Positions 26,301-38,494 of a stretch of DNA of 64,000 nucleotides are shown piece after piece. Position numbers and translations under genes: made by a program. The DNA is from Ditylenchus dipsaci. Taxonomy: Eukaryota; Nematoda; Chromadorea; Rhabditida; Anguinidae. Each line of letters starts with the position of its first letter. Position 1 is the first letter of the stretch. The notes beneath the pieces are model-generated. The model ran no database searches. It saw only the letters and a list, made by a program, of their open reading frames with translations, and was not told the origin of the DNA. The stretch is from contig SADC01000176.1 in NCBI GenBank assembly GCA_004194705.1, forward strand, positions 1 to 64,000. The letters are read 5' to 3'.

Positions 26301-29300
26301 GATTATGAAGAACACACAAACATCTACCGCCCTTCATCTCTGTTCACTCATATTTGATGCGATCTAAAAAGGGTGAAATCAACTTTTGATCCAGCCATTC
26401 TCAAAGGCGGCGAAACGGCTACTTAATGAGTGAGCCAAACAAAAACTTTGATTGGTCAGCTATGTAATTGTTTGGGAAAATAGAAAGTATTTTGTGCCCA
26501 GAGATTATTCGAAAATATGAGGTAATAGTCCAAAGTAAGAATGTAATTGTTCAACCCAGATTTGCTCACTGCTACATTTTAGGAGCAAATGCTAATATTT
26601 AATATTTTTAAGGGTTTTTTCTACGGTTTGTAGGACTTAATGAAATTGATATGTTCCCTTTGTCTTACTGCTCCGAGCATACCGTAAATACTCTAATAAA
26701 CGGAGACCCCTACAGTTAACGTTTTTCAAATTTGCGTTGCTTTTTTAACCCCAATATTGTTTATTTTTCGAAACGGACGACCACTCATTTTGTAGAGTTT
26801 GTGAAGCTCTGTAAAATGAGTGGTAGTCCGTTTCGAAAAATAATCAATATTGGGGTTAAAAAAGCAACGCTAATTTGAAAAACATTAACTGTAGGGGTCT
26901 CCGTTTATTAGAGTATTTACGGTATGTCCAGAGGGTAATGGCGTAGTTGAATGGAAGAAGTTTGGCCCGGTAATCCAAAAAAGCTGGCTCAATTCCAGCC
27001 ACCACCATTTTACTAAGGAATTAGGAACGAATAAGGAACACCAGAAATTGCAAAAATGAACCGAAAATCAATTCAATATAATATTTACCGTACTATTTAA
27101 AAATGCGAAAACTTCTGATTGTGTGAAGATAAGTGTCTGCTAAATAAGACTTATTTATCAAAATTATTTATATTATATTATGAAAATTTCTGCTTACTTC
27201 AGGAAAACGTACAAAGTTTCAATTGCCCATACATTCGCCTCGCCATATAGCGTGAACTCCAAACCTTAAGTTTGACCGGCGATATTAATATCTCGATTTT
27301 CGAAATGTGTGTTCCACAATTAAAATTTTAACGACGAAATCAAAAATTCGAAACTCATCGAATGGTTTATCTAATTTAATTTTAATTTTTAAACCATTTG
27401 TTAATTGTCTGATAATTCAATTAATACAAATTCATTATTCATCATCTAATAAATTTAATAAAACCACTAAAAATAAGGGTCTCCAAGCGTTTTATCGTAT
27501 GAAATTTTTAACGACACGATAGTCCCGAAAATCGCTCGCACTCTAATTTTACTGGTTGTTTTTTCTAATGACAACAGTCTTTCTGTCATTGGTTAAGTTC
27601 GGAATCTTTTGAAAAATAGATTTAAGACAGTTTCTGTAAAATGGCTCTCGACCAGAAAGATTCGTCCCGCCTAGGGTCAGACATATTTTAGCAAAGTTTT
27701 CAAGCAATTTGTTAATTCTGATTAGTCGGTCTGATGGGAAAAATTGCACAGATTTCATTTTTGCCGGCTATTTTCAAGGTTTCGTCCTTTGGCTCATAAC
27801 TTTAAATTTAGCGGGCTATGAAAATTTTGATCCGAACCGTGAATGGATACGACAATTTGTTAGTCTTTCAGATCCAGCTAGAAAACGAGCTTTTATAAGG
27901 ATAGACTTAACTGTATCATATTGTTTTAAAATGCATATCAACAACCACACTATTTATTTACATGATCAACCTTGCTTGCACTGACATCTTTTGGCTTGTC
28001 TTGAATGATCATCTTCTTTTTCTTCATTCTTGATTTATTAACGACATTGTTTTGTAGGAATAGAATTACATCAACACTTCCATACTTCCCAAAAAAATTA
28101 TTATTTATTTACTTTTTTGTGTTTTCATTGCCCAATGAAATAGAATCGGTTAATCGGGTGTGATGATGGATTAGTAACAAGAGGAAATGTGTTGTTGTTG
28201 ACTGAACACACACAACATTAGACAAGCAGCAAGACTGGTTACTACTGTAGCTGCTTCTCCCACTTCTCTAAACAATTAATTTGGGGTGGAGGGGATGCAT
28301 TAAACTAGCAAATTTACGGATGAATTACTCAATTTTGACTCAATTCTCCTAATAAACTTCCCTTCTTTTATACAACAACCCATAAAATTGTATGTGTGCG
28401 TGTGAACGGTTTTGCAGACGAGTAGAGTGAGGGAGCAGGGCAACTAAACATTTTAAAAGATTTATGTTCTCAAGTTTTATGGCTCTGGGAGGCAAAATTT
28501 TGAATATGGCAGTTCTATTTGGAGGTCATATAGACAATCTTTGAGTAGAACAGTTAATTAAAAAGATTCTCGTAACCATTTTGTTAATTTATAGAACACA
28601 CAGAAGCGGACTGGCGTTGTTTGTGTCAACTGCAAAACCACTGTGACCACTCTTTGGCGGCGCAACAACAGCCAGGAGCCAGTATGTAATGCTTGTGGAC
28701 TATACTTCAAATTGCATGCGGTAAGCAAGATTTTCAATGAAATATTTGGTTGACCGAAAAATTGGGCATACTCTACCGACTTTCTGAAGGTTTCTAAAAT
28801 ATTTGAAAATAATTTTGAAAATTACGATAAAATTCTTCGATAGGTTTCGAAATTTAAAATTTAAAATTTTTACAGTCAAACATCGTTTATCCGGCACATC
28901 CAAAAGTTCGTTCCCGCCTTGAGTCAGACACTTTTTTAACCTAATTTTTTAAAACTTTTGCCAGTTCTGTTTTACAGTCTGGTCGGAAATATCGTCAGCA
29001 TTCCGATTTTGCCAATCTTTCTATAAAAATTCTGCAATTTCATGATTAAAAAAGCAAAAACCCGGTTATCCAGCTTCCTTTTTTGAAAAAGCAAAAATTA
29101 GGTTAAAAAAAGTGTCCGACTGAAGGCGGTAACGAACTCTGGATTGTTGGGTTCCACGTATGTTGGATTCCAGCGGGAGGTTTTCGACCATCTAAAATTC
29201 AAAATATTAGCCAAGCGATGCGAAGCGTCCGTATAATTCTGGAAACTTTGAAAGAAGAAAAGTGACAAAAGATGTGAATAAAGTCATTCCTGGATATAAA

Positions 29301-31093
29301 AGCACGCCGAGCACCTTTGGCCGGTCCCGAGGAGTGCTCTGATATACAAGTTTGACTGTTAATACCGTATTCCTAGCCCATCATCTGGACTCTTATGTAA
29401 CCTCCGAGTTTATTGTTTTGCCACAACCACCAACAAGTAATTTGTCTTGTGTTGCAATACTCTCGGCACCACCAAAAATGGCTTGGCTGGGCATTGGCTC
29501 TAGTTGTAAAAATCAGTTTATCTTTGGATTCATGAGCCGGCATTTAAGGGCTGGGAAAGGGGGACAGCATATTGGGCAATTTGCCTTCGCCAAAATATTA
29601 TCAATCAAAGCGATAGTTGAGGATAATAATAACTCGGGAGTTTATTGGTTGAAGGCCCTTTGTTGCGCAACTAATTGCTCTCTATCCACTCTCGCGGCTC
29701 AATGTCAACAAATAGCAGGTAGCTTAGAGCTGGCTGATGGTGCTCACACACACAAGTATATCCGACACAATATCAAATCAGTTCTTTTAATTTCGCTGTT
29801 TTAGTATTGCCGTATTCCTCTAAGTAACGCGCCCCCCTGACTTTGAGGGTTTGTATCTCAGAGCAGAATTTTTTTTCGATCTGTTTTTTTTGCATTTTCT
29901 TAACTCCTGCGAGCTCTACCGATCTATGGAATTACAGTGGCTACCTTCGATAGCACGAAATCTAATAAAAAGCGAAACTAGAAAAACTTTGCCCCCGATA
30001 ACCCGTTACTAGGGGTGTCGGTTATCCGGAGTTGACTAAAATAGATGAACTATTAGGGCAATTTACTGAAGATATAGAAATGATAGAGAATGATTCATGT
30101 TAGTGAAATTAGACAAAATTATACCAGATAGCAGCTATGTTTGAGGTTACAAATCTCTCGAAATTTTTGACCGGCTGAGGTATGAAACGAAAGCCAAAAT
30201 TTTCAGTTTTTGGCTGGAAAGATGAAGCAAATGATTAGAAAAATTACAAAATATCAAATATATTTTTTTATTAAAAGATTATGTCAAGTATATTTCAATC
30301 CAATTCAGGTGGCCCGTCCAATCAACATGAAGAAGGAGACCATCCAGCAACGCAACCGCAAGCTCAACTCCTCCACCCCTTCCCACACGTCAAACAACAA
30401 CATTAGCATAAGCTCCAGCCATTCCTCTTCCTGCAAATCCACCTCCAGCAAACGAACTAGAGAGTCCAAGCACACCCTGCATGCCACCATCAAGTATGAG
30501 AGCATAGAGCAGCAGCACAACCTAACAGCCAACTCCACTTTCTCTGGTCTCAACGATGACTTCTGTGCTAACGGCAGTTTGACGGGAGTTTTCCATGCCA
30601 ACCAAGCAGATGTACAGCAGCAGCAGATCCAACCAGTGGTTGCCAGCCATTGCCAGCCGGCCAGCACTAACAGCAACATAAATATTCACCATTGGCACCA
30701 TGTGGCCACCACCCCACTGTCCCCAACTTCCATGACACTGCGGCTGCGGCACTGCTCTTCGAGAAGACCATGGGTGGTGGATTGGCGTCCGCCTTTGACA
30801 AACCCAACCCGAACCCCAATCCTTGGACATTTGCGAATGCAACTGCAGGGGAGCAGTCTCCAGCCTATCACTTGCCCACCAACTGTGTGGCTGCAGCAGC
30901 TGTATACCCCTCCTTCTTGTTCCAACAGAATCCTTCAGCCATGGCAGTGGCTGCAGGGGGAGGAGCAGACCACACTGCTGGCTCAGCAGTCAGTCCCTTG
31001 CTATTCAAAGAGTGTGCAGGGCCTGACTTCCACGTCCAGAGACATGCTCATCACAAAGGATTTCAGAAATCGCCCAGGTTTCCGACTTGGTGA
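23373..31093 (+). CDS. Two-finger GATA transcription factor (GATA1/2/3-like)
   Basis: The nuclear protein should bind WGATAR sites and regulate development. Exons are: 23373-23617 (Gln-rich N-terminus), 24085-24205, 24258-24469, 24518-24872, 25606-25763 (N-finger, [14 protein letters not shown]...[12 protein letters not shown]), 28595-28720 (C-finger, [14 protein letters not shown]...[12 protein letters not shown]) and 30309-31093 (basic tail [16 protein letters not shown], then a low-complexity region ending in FPTW). Both fingers keep the four zinc cysteines and the CX2C-X17-CX2C spacing. The ETIQQRNRK tail resembles GATA1/2/3 rather than GATA4/5/6. The N-terminal exons are low complexity (Gln, His, Asn, Ser, Ala). 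Single-base frame corrections are needed near 23398, 24365, 24605 and 30690, and the phase between 24872 and 25606 also disagrees. The finger exons themselves are clean. Confidence 0.93.
26680..26924. mobile_element. Palindromic MITE (TACCGTAAATACTCTAATAA ends) in GATA intron
   Basis: The element is almost a perfect palindrome. The ends TACCGTAAATACTCTAATAA are inverted, the arms carry GTTGCTTTTTTAACCCC and CGAAACGGAC, and a short loop lies between. TA at each end fits a TA target. It belongs to a family with at least six members in the window. Confidence 0.88.
26937..27010 (+). repeat. Degenerate tRNA-like sequence
   Basis: TGGCGTAGTTGAATGG fits a Pol III A box, and GGCTCAATTCC, inside a 5-bp T-arm with a 7-nt loop (GCTGG...CCAGC), fits a B box. 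The anticodon-like arm TTTGG...CCAAA has a 9-nt loop, and the 5' end does not pair with CACCACC. It is therefore not a functional tRNA; it could be a tRNA pseudogene or a SINE head. It lies in the GATA intron just after a MITE. Confidence 0.4.
28871..29170. repeat. Degenerate inverted-repeat element in GATA intron
   Basis: The left end reads TTTATCCGGCACATCC and GCCTTGAGTCAGACACTTT; the right end carries GTGTCCGACTGAAGGCGG and TCTGGATTG. The pairing is imperfect, as in an old element. Related GTCAGACA / GTCGGGCAC phrases recur at 27660, 57380-57430 and 59310. Confidence 0.5.
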
Positions 31094-31180
31094 GGCGACA
31101 TAACACTGATAGAACTATCACTTTAATTTGCTCGTTTCATTTCTAGAGCGGTGCTATATTGTTATATATAACAACTTAAC

Positions 31181-31332
31181 TACCGTATTCTTCTAATAGA
31201 GCCACCCTTTCTAATAGAGCGCCCCTTGTTTTTTGACTAGAACTTCAGGGTTAGAGCCATTTTGATTTACAATTTCAAGATTTTTGGGCATCTGAAAAAT
31301 AAAGGCCCGGGCTCTATTAGAGAAATAGGGTA
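31181..31332. mobile_element. Short MITE (TACCGTATTCTTCTAATAGAG)
   Basis: The inverted ends TACCGTATTCTTCTAATAG and CTATTAGAGAAATAGGGTA bound a 152-bp AT-rich segment just after the GATA stop codon. It belongs to the TACCGTATTTCC family. Confidence 0.75.
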
Positions 31333-32637
31333 TTTGTCATTCTTATCTTCAAAATTTATTTATACTTTTAGCCATCTAAAAAATTGCCATATATATCGTT
31401 CTTACGTGAATTCCACAAAGCCATTTTTGATTTTGTTACCGAGACTTCTCAAGTGCCATTTTTGTACAGCGTTTTGTTGTCATTTTTTCATAAGAAATAC
31501 AATAACTTTGGTGTGTTTTTAAAGGGACTTGCCTGTGCGCGACACCGCAAAGAAAGTTGAATAAAGGGACCAGCAATTTTTTTGAATCATTTCCTTTTTC
31601 ACTCATTCTGCATAAAATCTGATATTAACGATCTTATACTAGTTTTTAAAATCAGACAGAAAAAATTTAAAAAGCCAAATAAGAGCTAATATATAAAATC
31701 TTCGAAAAAGATGAGCACTGCTAATTTCCGCCTTTATGTTCGTGTAGCGCACGGGGATGCCCATTGAAGTTTTTTCTTTGTAAAAAGAAAACTTTGTATT
31801 GAATTCTTTGTATTGAATTTTCGACTAATTTGTCTAATCTTCGCAACAACTATTTTTGAATATGTGACCATTATTCAGCAAGCCCATTATTGTATCTCAC
31901 AAACTACTCATTTTTGACCCTTCATTTCAGCCATTTCCAACAGAATTTTTGAAAACTTATATCATTGATTTTAACAAAATGTTTCTTGTTTGTTCTGGCT
32001 AACCATTGCAATATATATTTAATCACATTTCTACGGTATTATTTTTTGTTATTGTAAAATAGTGGATTGCGAACTTCTAACTTAATAATTTGTCGCAGGG
32101 ACACTAACTACTATTATTACTACTAGCGGCAGTAAACAAAGGTTCAACGAATGGTATTACTATGTTTGACATGCACCAATGTTTATTCTTATTGTTATTT
32201 ATTTATTGTAGTCTTCAGCACAAATGAAAAAATAAAGATTAATCCATTGCTACTAGCTTACAAGTGCAAAAAACCAGAAAAAGCTTCTTTGTTTACATTT
32301 GCAAAGGAACAAAATTCCTGCTGAAAAAGCCTTTTAGCAAGTGTGTTGGGGCATGCTCCTTTATCGCTTCTTCAGATCTTCACTGAACACAGGAGAGCTA
32401 TCAACGCCTCCTTTCGCTCCCCAACTGCTCTTTCGTTTTTGCTGGTGGTGGCGACGGCTTGACTGGAGAAAAAGAGAGAGGAACAGTTTTTAAACTAACT
32501 AAAAACAAAAAGTAGCTAGAATGTATGTGCGTGTGCAGGAGGAGAAGAGCAAAACACTTTTAGTCTGCAATATCATTTCATATGAAAATTAATGCACTCA
32601 GGGTGTTGATTGCTACTACTGTAACACATTATTGGTA
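31333..32637. other. AT-rich GATA 3' flank
   Basis: Non-coding DNA with several AATAAA-like motifs that could serve the GATA transcript (for example near 31560 and 32230). A phrase GTGTAGCGCACGGGGATGCCC near 31743 resembles the GTGTCGGGCACG repeat family hit by element G. No gene is recognised. Confidence 0.4.
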
Positions 32638-33356
32638 CTTGTGCACTTGGGGCCCCTTTTTTGGTTAACTGTAAATATGGTTTAAACGTCTCCTAAGTAA
32701 TTTTTATACGCCAGAAACGATAAAAAAATTGTTTCCTAACAATTTCCGCACTAAAAAGTGAAGTTCTCGAAAAAAAGTTGGCTACCAAAGATTGGCCAAC
32801 TGCCTTGGTCCCCCAAGGTAAAATATCGTATATTAAGGAATCCTACCACGTTTTGGTCACTGGAGCTGGGCAAAAAGAGTCTTCAATGCATGTATGATCA
32901 AGAGTCTCTCATGGAATCAGGTCTAAGGTAAGTGAGTGCGCGCATCTCTAACCAACCAAGCCCCTGCGCCCCGAAGGGTGCGCGTTCAATCAGTTCAAGG
33001 ATGCGCGCACTCACTTACCTTAGACATCAATCACTCGGAGTAACTCTGTATGCATAAAAACAATATGCATACCAGAGTTTCTTTATGCGGTAGGCCCCAG
33101 CTAACAAAACTATGTTCAAATTCCATCTTTTTTGGTTTTTTTAAGATGTATAGGTACCCTTTTTGGTGTAATTACCTTGGGGGACAAAGGCAGTTGGCCA
33201 ATCTTTGGTAGCCAACTTTTTTTCGAGAACTTCACTTTTTAGTGCGGAAATTGTTAGGAAACAATTTTTTTATCGTTTCTGGCGTATAAAAATTAGTTAG
33301 GAGACGTTTAAACCATATTTACAGTTAACCAAAAAAGGGCCCCCCAAGTGCACAAG
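32638..33356. mobile_element. Large foldback enclosing hairpin module copy b
   Basis: The outer ends GTGCACTTGGGGCCCC and GGGCCCCCCAAGTGCAC are inverted. The arms extend about 180 bp (GGTTAACTGTAAATATGG, CGATAAAAAAATTGTTTCC, GGCCAACTGCCTTGG). The centre (about 32875-33135) is a copy of the hairpin module: GTCTAAGGTAAGTGAGTGCG, CCCCTGCGCCCCGAAGG, CTTACCTTAGAC, then TTTATGCGGTAGGCCCCAGC. No protein is encoded. Confidence 0.88.
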
Positions 33357-34324
33357 TGCCACATTATTTATGCAAACCTAATGATACTTGAGCTGTTTAT
33401 GAAATACAGGGTGTCCAATAAAAACTGCAGCATTCTCTAAAAAATTTATCAAGAGCTTCCGCGGAGCGGTGAAACACCAAAATTTTTCTTCTGAGGCTTC
33501 AGCCAACAAATTTATACCAGTTATAGCTAAAATGACTAAAAAAATATTAAATTAATGGAGAGAAAAAAGATTGGTTGAAATTTAAAAGATATGTAAAAAA
33601 GCGAAAACCCAAAAATGGCGCAGTTTTTATTGGACACAGTGTATATGAGCAATTTATAAACAGCCAAAACATTTCACGCCCTCCCGAATTTAAATAACTT
33701 AGTATTAATGGCGAAAAAATAAAATAAAGCCAGTTTTTGGGCTCTGTTTTACCAAAATGATAATCTAAAGTAAATTTGTCTTGATGACCCAAGGAGTCAT
33801 GAACCAATTTTTTCGGTTTACATCCGAAAATGAAAACTTTCTAACTAAATTTTTGAGCATACAACAGAGAAGCAAAAGTCGGAGCGAAAATTAAAACCAG
33901 AAGTAAAAAAATTCAGAACCGAAAATTGAAAATCGGAAGAAAAAAGTGCCGGACATCGGAAGAAGGAAATTGGAATTCCTTCGAATCCTGGCGCACAACA
34001 TGTAGCATTCCAACAAAAAATTAAATTAGTGAAAGTGAATGAAATTATATTTTTTAAACTCAACAAAAAGTCTGTGGCTTTTTTTATAAATAAAAATATT
34101 TAGCGACCCATCGGAAAGTGGTGAAAATTTTTAAGGTAAAAATTTCCGCCAACAGACACTTTCTTTAAAAATTTTTACAGCTGAGAAAGGATTTGCATGA
34201 TGGTTATCCAATTTTTCACAGACAGCTTGTTGCTCACATACACTCATTTGAAAGAACAAATCACAACAGTCATTTTAACTTATTGCAGTCACAGTTGTGG
34301 TTTCGAAATGAACAATTAAATGAA
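33357..34324. other. Non-coding DNA
   Basis: AT-rich sequence. A phrase GGGTGTCCAATAAAAACTG near 33408 recurs inverted as CAGTTTTTATTGGACACAGTG near 33625-33645, giving an inverted pair of about 220 bp that may be a further small element. The minus-strand frames here show no domain. Confidence 0.4.
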
Positions 34325-35137
34325 TACCGTATTTCCTCTAATATAACGGTCGGCCGTTATTTATTTATTTTATTCAACCTCTAGGGGGGCCGGTTTATTA
34401 GAGGGGGCCGTTAAATTAGAGGGGCCGTTATGTATTTCAGACATGGTAGAAATTTCATGGTCATTTTCTAAAGATAAACAATTTTCTCAACAATTTTTTT
34501 TATTCGACAAACAAAATTTACAACGCAAAGACAAGTTAGAGTTCATATTGAGGGATTCATCGCTAAGGTAACCGTTTTCTTCATCCTCATCCGAGTCACT
34601 TTTTGCAAAATACAGGCAAAAACGCAAAACTAAATGAATAGCCTAAAAAATCGCGGCAAAAAGCGCGAATTCAAAAAACAGTTTTGTGAAAACAGAGACG
34701 AATTTTTCGAAAAAGCATCGGGGCGTTGACATGACCCCTCAAATACCTCCCCCCCACCAAATAACCCCCCTGAAATAAGTGAAAATGAGAGTGAAAGGGT
34801 AATCACTAATTTGATACCGAGCTTCAGGGTAGATACCTACCTACCTTCCAGGTGGATAAGGGACGAGAAACAGGTCAAAATATTGAAATAACATGACTTC
34901 CCTTCAAGACAAAATATACCCTGAAAAACATACCCCAAATAACCCCCTCAAATAACCCGGTTATTTGGTGGGGGGGGGGTTTATTTCAGGGGGTTATTTG
35001 AGGGGGTTATTTGGTGGGGGGAGGGGTTATTTGGGGGTATTTACGGGGCCGTTATATTGGAGGGGGCCGTTATATATTTGATTCACCTCAGGGGGGCGTT
35101 ATATGGGAGAGGCCGTTACATTAGAGGAAATACGGTA
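34325..35137. mobile_element. MITE-like element with TACCGTATTTCCTCTAATA ends
   Basis: The inverted ends TACCGTATTTCCTCTAATA and TTAGAGGAAATACGGTA enclose 0.8 kb. Next to both ends are repeated GGGGGCCGTTA(T/A)ATTAGAGG words in inverse orientation. An inner inverted pair built on AAATAACCCCCTGAAATAA / TTATTTCAGGGGGTTATTT lies at 34735-35040, probably a second nested element. No ORF is present. Confidence 0.85.
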
Positions 35138-35428
35138 AATAGCGATTTTTAAAAGCATCCTCCCTGAATTTTTGACGTTGGTTAGGACAGGAAAGTCCAC
35201 CGTAAGTTGAAGAGGCTCCCAAGAACAGCTGATTAGGAAAAAGTAGTTTCGGTAGCGCAGGTTGTGTTTCGGACAACATGTTCATGATGTTTCAAAAGTT
35301 TCGAAACACTTCTTAAATAATTTATTCACAAGTTGCAAAAGTTGCTCAGAGCCACCTTTTTATTCTTTTAAAACACTGAAGAACTGACCGTCATGTAATG
35401 TCAGCTTTTTGATGAAAAAAAAGTGATA

Positions 35429-35500
35429 AGGTTCCACCGAGATTTGAACTCGGATCGCAGGATTCAAAGTCCTGAGTGCTAACCATTACACCATGGAACC
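35429..35500 (-). tRNA. tRNA-Gln (anticodon TTG)
   Basis: Read on the minus strand, the 72-nt sequence folds as a complete cloverleaf: acceptor GGTTCCA/TGGAACC, D-arm with GTGTAATGGTTAGCAC, anticodon arm CAGGA-CTTTGAA-TCCTG with anticodon TTG, and T-arm CCGAG-TTCAAAT-CTCGG. The discriminator base is T. A run of eight T residues follows on the same strand (35414-35421), a good Pol III terminator. No intron and no encoded CCA are present, as expected for a eukaryotic nuclear gene. Confidence 0.96.
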
Positions 35501-35794
35501 ACACATTGACTTGTATTAAATTAGCAAAGAGATCGAAGCTAATGCACAAATAAATGCACAGAACAAAGAGACGTTTTTTGTCTTTATAATCCACATTCAC
35601 CTTTATATGTTGATATTATTGCAGCTACTCAGCAATCACAAAAGATCTAATTCTTAGCGCTGGTAATCCAGCACAAGTATAAGTAGTAGGCAGCAGCAAA
35701 ACCGAATAAAGTATTTCCGGAAGTGAACAAACAAATGCTTGGAGATAATTTAGACACCCTTTAGGGTGAAGAAATGTCATGAAAAACGGTCCTA

Positions 35795-35885
35795 GGTAAA
35801 TTCACCCGCAGTAAATTTACCGCGGTAAATTCACGCTCCGGTAAATTCACCCGCCGGTAAATTAACCCGTGGTAAATTCACCCGC
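35795..35885. repeat. Word array GGTAAATTCACCCGC
   Basis: About six copies of a 15-bp word follow each other with small differences. The architecture matches the terminal arrays of the FB-like elements, but no inverted partner was located. It precedes the telomere-like repeat element. Confidence 0.7.
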
Positions 35886-35962
35886 AAAAATTTTCAAATT
35901 AATCTTTTTTGTCTTGTGAAGAAGTCTTACCATTTAAATATTTTCTATAATTCAGTCTAGTT

Positions 35963-37658
35963 TTTTCATAACTAACACTAACTCCTAACACTAACCTAAC
36001 GGTAGGCTAACATTTAAACTAACCTAACACTAACATCGATTTTCAAGTAACCCTACACTAACACTAACATCTTAGTATTAGTGTTAGGTTAGTTTAAAAT
36101 GGCGGGTTAGTGTTAGGTTAGTTTCAAATGTCAGTGTCAGTGTTAGGCTAGTTTCAGGTGTTAGGTTAGTTTGGTGTTAATGTCAGTGTTCGGATAGCTG
36201 CCTAATCTTGTACACACTATACATCTAAAATTTCGGCGCTACTTGGATATACCGCCCCCCCCCCAAATCAGCTTTTTTCAAAGTGTTTCCAAACACCCTA
36301 TATCGACCTAAAATGGCCTCAGGAATAAAAAAGGCATTATTTTTGAGTTCTGGTCAATAAAAAACTGAGTTTTGGGACCACCCAAATCACCCATTTTGAC
36401 CATTTTTAAAGGGATTCAGGTCTGTATTTGGGTGGCAAAGACCAAGAATGGGCCAATTTAGCGTGAAAAGAAGATGTTGAACATAGTTTTGAATACTGGG
36501 GCCTACTGCATAAATAACTCTGGTATGCACGTTTTTTCATGCATCCAGAGTCACTTTCGAGTGATTTGCGTCAGGTATGTGGTGTGCGCATCTCAACCCA
36601 AGCAACCAAGCCCCCTGCGCCCCCGAAGGGGTCGCAGGGGCCTAGAGAATTAGAGATGCGCTCACTAACTTACCTTAGACATAATTCGAGCAAGACTCTT
36701 GAACAAAAATGCATTTAGAGACTATTTTGCCAGCTCCAGTGACCAAACATGATAAAACAGGTAAAAAGTCAAAATTTGAAAGTGCCCAAAACTCAATTTT
36801 TTTATCGACCAGAACTTTAAAATAATGTCTTTTTTAAACTTCTGAGGCCATTTTAGGTCGATATAGGGTGTTTGGAAACACTTTTAAAAAAGTCATTGAC
36901 ACGGTTTGTTCCTGACATCTTGTAATTATTTAAATATTCTGTATATTATTGACTTGTTTTCAGGATGCGAAACCTGTAGCAAAGCTAGCGTTGGAAGTTC
37001 TGTCTGTACCTATTTCAAATGCACCGATCGGAAGAATTTTTTCACAGGCTGGATGAGCAACTGCAAGTCACCGAAACAGAACCAATTTCGATTTTCTGAA
37101 TTCACAACTGTGTATATATTGCAATCGTCATATCCAGATCAGTTGTTGTGAACTTCTGTTTCTTGATAATAAAAGTGTGTGGTGTTACTAGGCAAAGTCA
37201 CTGTGAGTTCGTTGCCATGTGAAGGATATACTCTTAAAAATTGCATTTATACTCGTAAATGATTAGAAATCAGTAGCAGTACGAGCCTGAAAAAATCATT
37301 CAGAAATAAGTTAGAAATACTTCTCATCAATTCATTCCCCTAAGCAGCATTAAAAAGAGTCATGCTAGTCAAACAGTATGTCCGAGTCAGCACTAAAATT
37401 GAGCTAACAGTTAGCATATAGACTGACTATGTTAGTGTTAGGCTAACAGTAACCTAACGCTAACATCTAACACTATCCTAACGTAAGGCTAACAATTAAA
37501 CTAACCTAACACTAACACTAACCGCCATTTCAAACTAACCTAACACTAATACAAACATGTTAGTGTTAGTCTAGGCCCTAGACTCTAGGTTAGTTTAAAA
37601 TGTTAGTGTTGGGTTAGTGTTCGGCAAACACTAACATGGGTAGTGTTAGTTATGAAAA
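35963..37658. mobile_element. Element with telomere-like TTAGTGTTAGG terminal arrays, containing hairpin module copy c
   Basis: The ends TTTTCATAACTAACACTA and TAGTGTTAGTTATGAAAA are inverted. Behind each end lie ~200 bp of CCTAACACTAAC / GTTAGTGTTAGG words in both orientations (35975-36185 and 37430-37645). The interior contains a foldback (arms about 36280-36400 and 36760-36895, with CCAAACACCCTATATCGACC) whose centre, 36470-36760, is the hairpin module. No transposase is recognised. The words resemble TTAGG-type telomere repeats, but the mixed orientation and the inverted ends argue for a mobile element. Confidence 0.65.
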
Positions 37659-37698
37659 CATGATCAAAAAGGCTGTTTTCTTCGAGGTCTCGAGTTCG

Positions 37699-38370
37699 GA
37701 GCACGACAAAATTCTCACGCGACAAAATTCTTCCGGACATTATTCTCCCGCAATGGAATTATACCGATATATCATTTGACATGTAGGTACAAGTTTTACG
37801 ATATCTAGGAGCTCCGAAAAGGTGGTGAAATTGTGGATGTGAGCCCGCCCTTCTGAAGAAGGATGCTTTCAAGAATGGAGGTGGTAGTACCAAGAAGGTG
37901 GTACAGGTGGTTGTACCAAGACAGTGACTAGGTATCGGTATTCAGGTGGAAATACTTAGGTAGTGGTACTTGGTTGGTGATAGATTGCAGTTCCTAGGTA
38001 GTGGTATCTAATTATTACTCAGTCGGCAGTACCGAATTGTATACTAGACCATCAAAACCAAGTGCTCGTCCACATATCAAAATTTTCACGTTTTTCGGTT
38101 CAAAGTTTGATTTCTGCACTAATTCGAGCATTCTGAAGATAATTTCACAGTAGTAAACTGTCCGTACCGACTGTTCGGTGTCAGCTGACCTATGTCTTAC
38201 CGGTGGAGCTATCAGATTTCCTAAAACTTGTACCTAAATGCTCAAATGATATAGCAATAGATTTCAATGCGGGCGAATAATGTCGCGGGAGAACTTTGTC
38301 ACGGGAGAATAATGTCCGGGGGAATAATGTCGCGGGAGATTTTGTCGCGAGAGAATTTCGTCGTGTAGCC
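37699..38370. mobile_element. FB-like element I: CGGGAGAATAATGTCGC words, 10-bp TSD
   Basis: The left end has CACGACAAAATTCTC words ending in ATTATTCTCCCGC; the right end (38265-38365) has five inverse words such as GCGGGAGAATAATGTC and GAGAATTTCGTCGTG. The direct repeat CTCGAGTTCG flanks the element at 37689-37698 and 38371-38380. The interior holds GTGGTACC/GGTACC-rich sequence and no ORF of note. Confidence 0.85.
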
Positions 38371-38494
38371 CTCGAGTTCGACTCCACTCACTGACACCAT
38401 CGTTTTTTCGAAAAAATTTCCAATTTTTTGCTATTAGCTCATTTGATGCAAAATTACTGAAAAGCAATAAATATCGAATCCTATTTTTTCTAAA

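Noticed and set aside
27709..27984. 91-codon frame in a GATA intron
   Set aside because: It lies in intronic AT-rich DNA with repeat phrases, and shows no domain or splice support.
30305..30679. Minus-strand frame opposite the last GATA exon
   Set aside because: It is an antisense by-product of the Ser/Asn/Gln-rich coding sequence.
35963..37658. True chromosome end or interstitial telomere
   Set aside because: Orientation changes within each array and the inverted termini fit a mobile element better than a telomere fusion.
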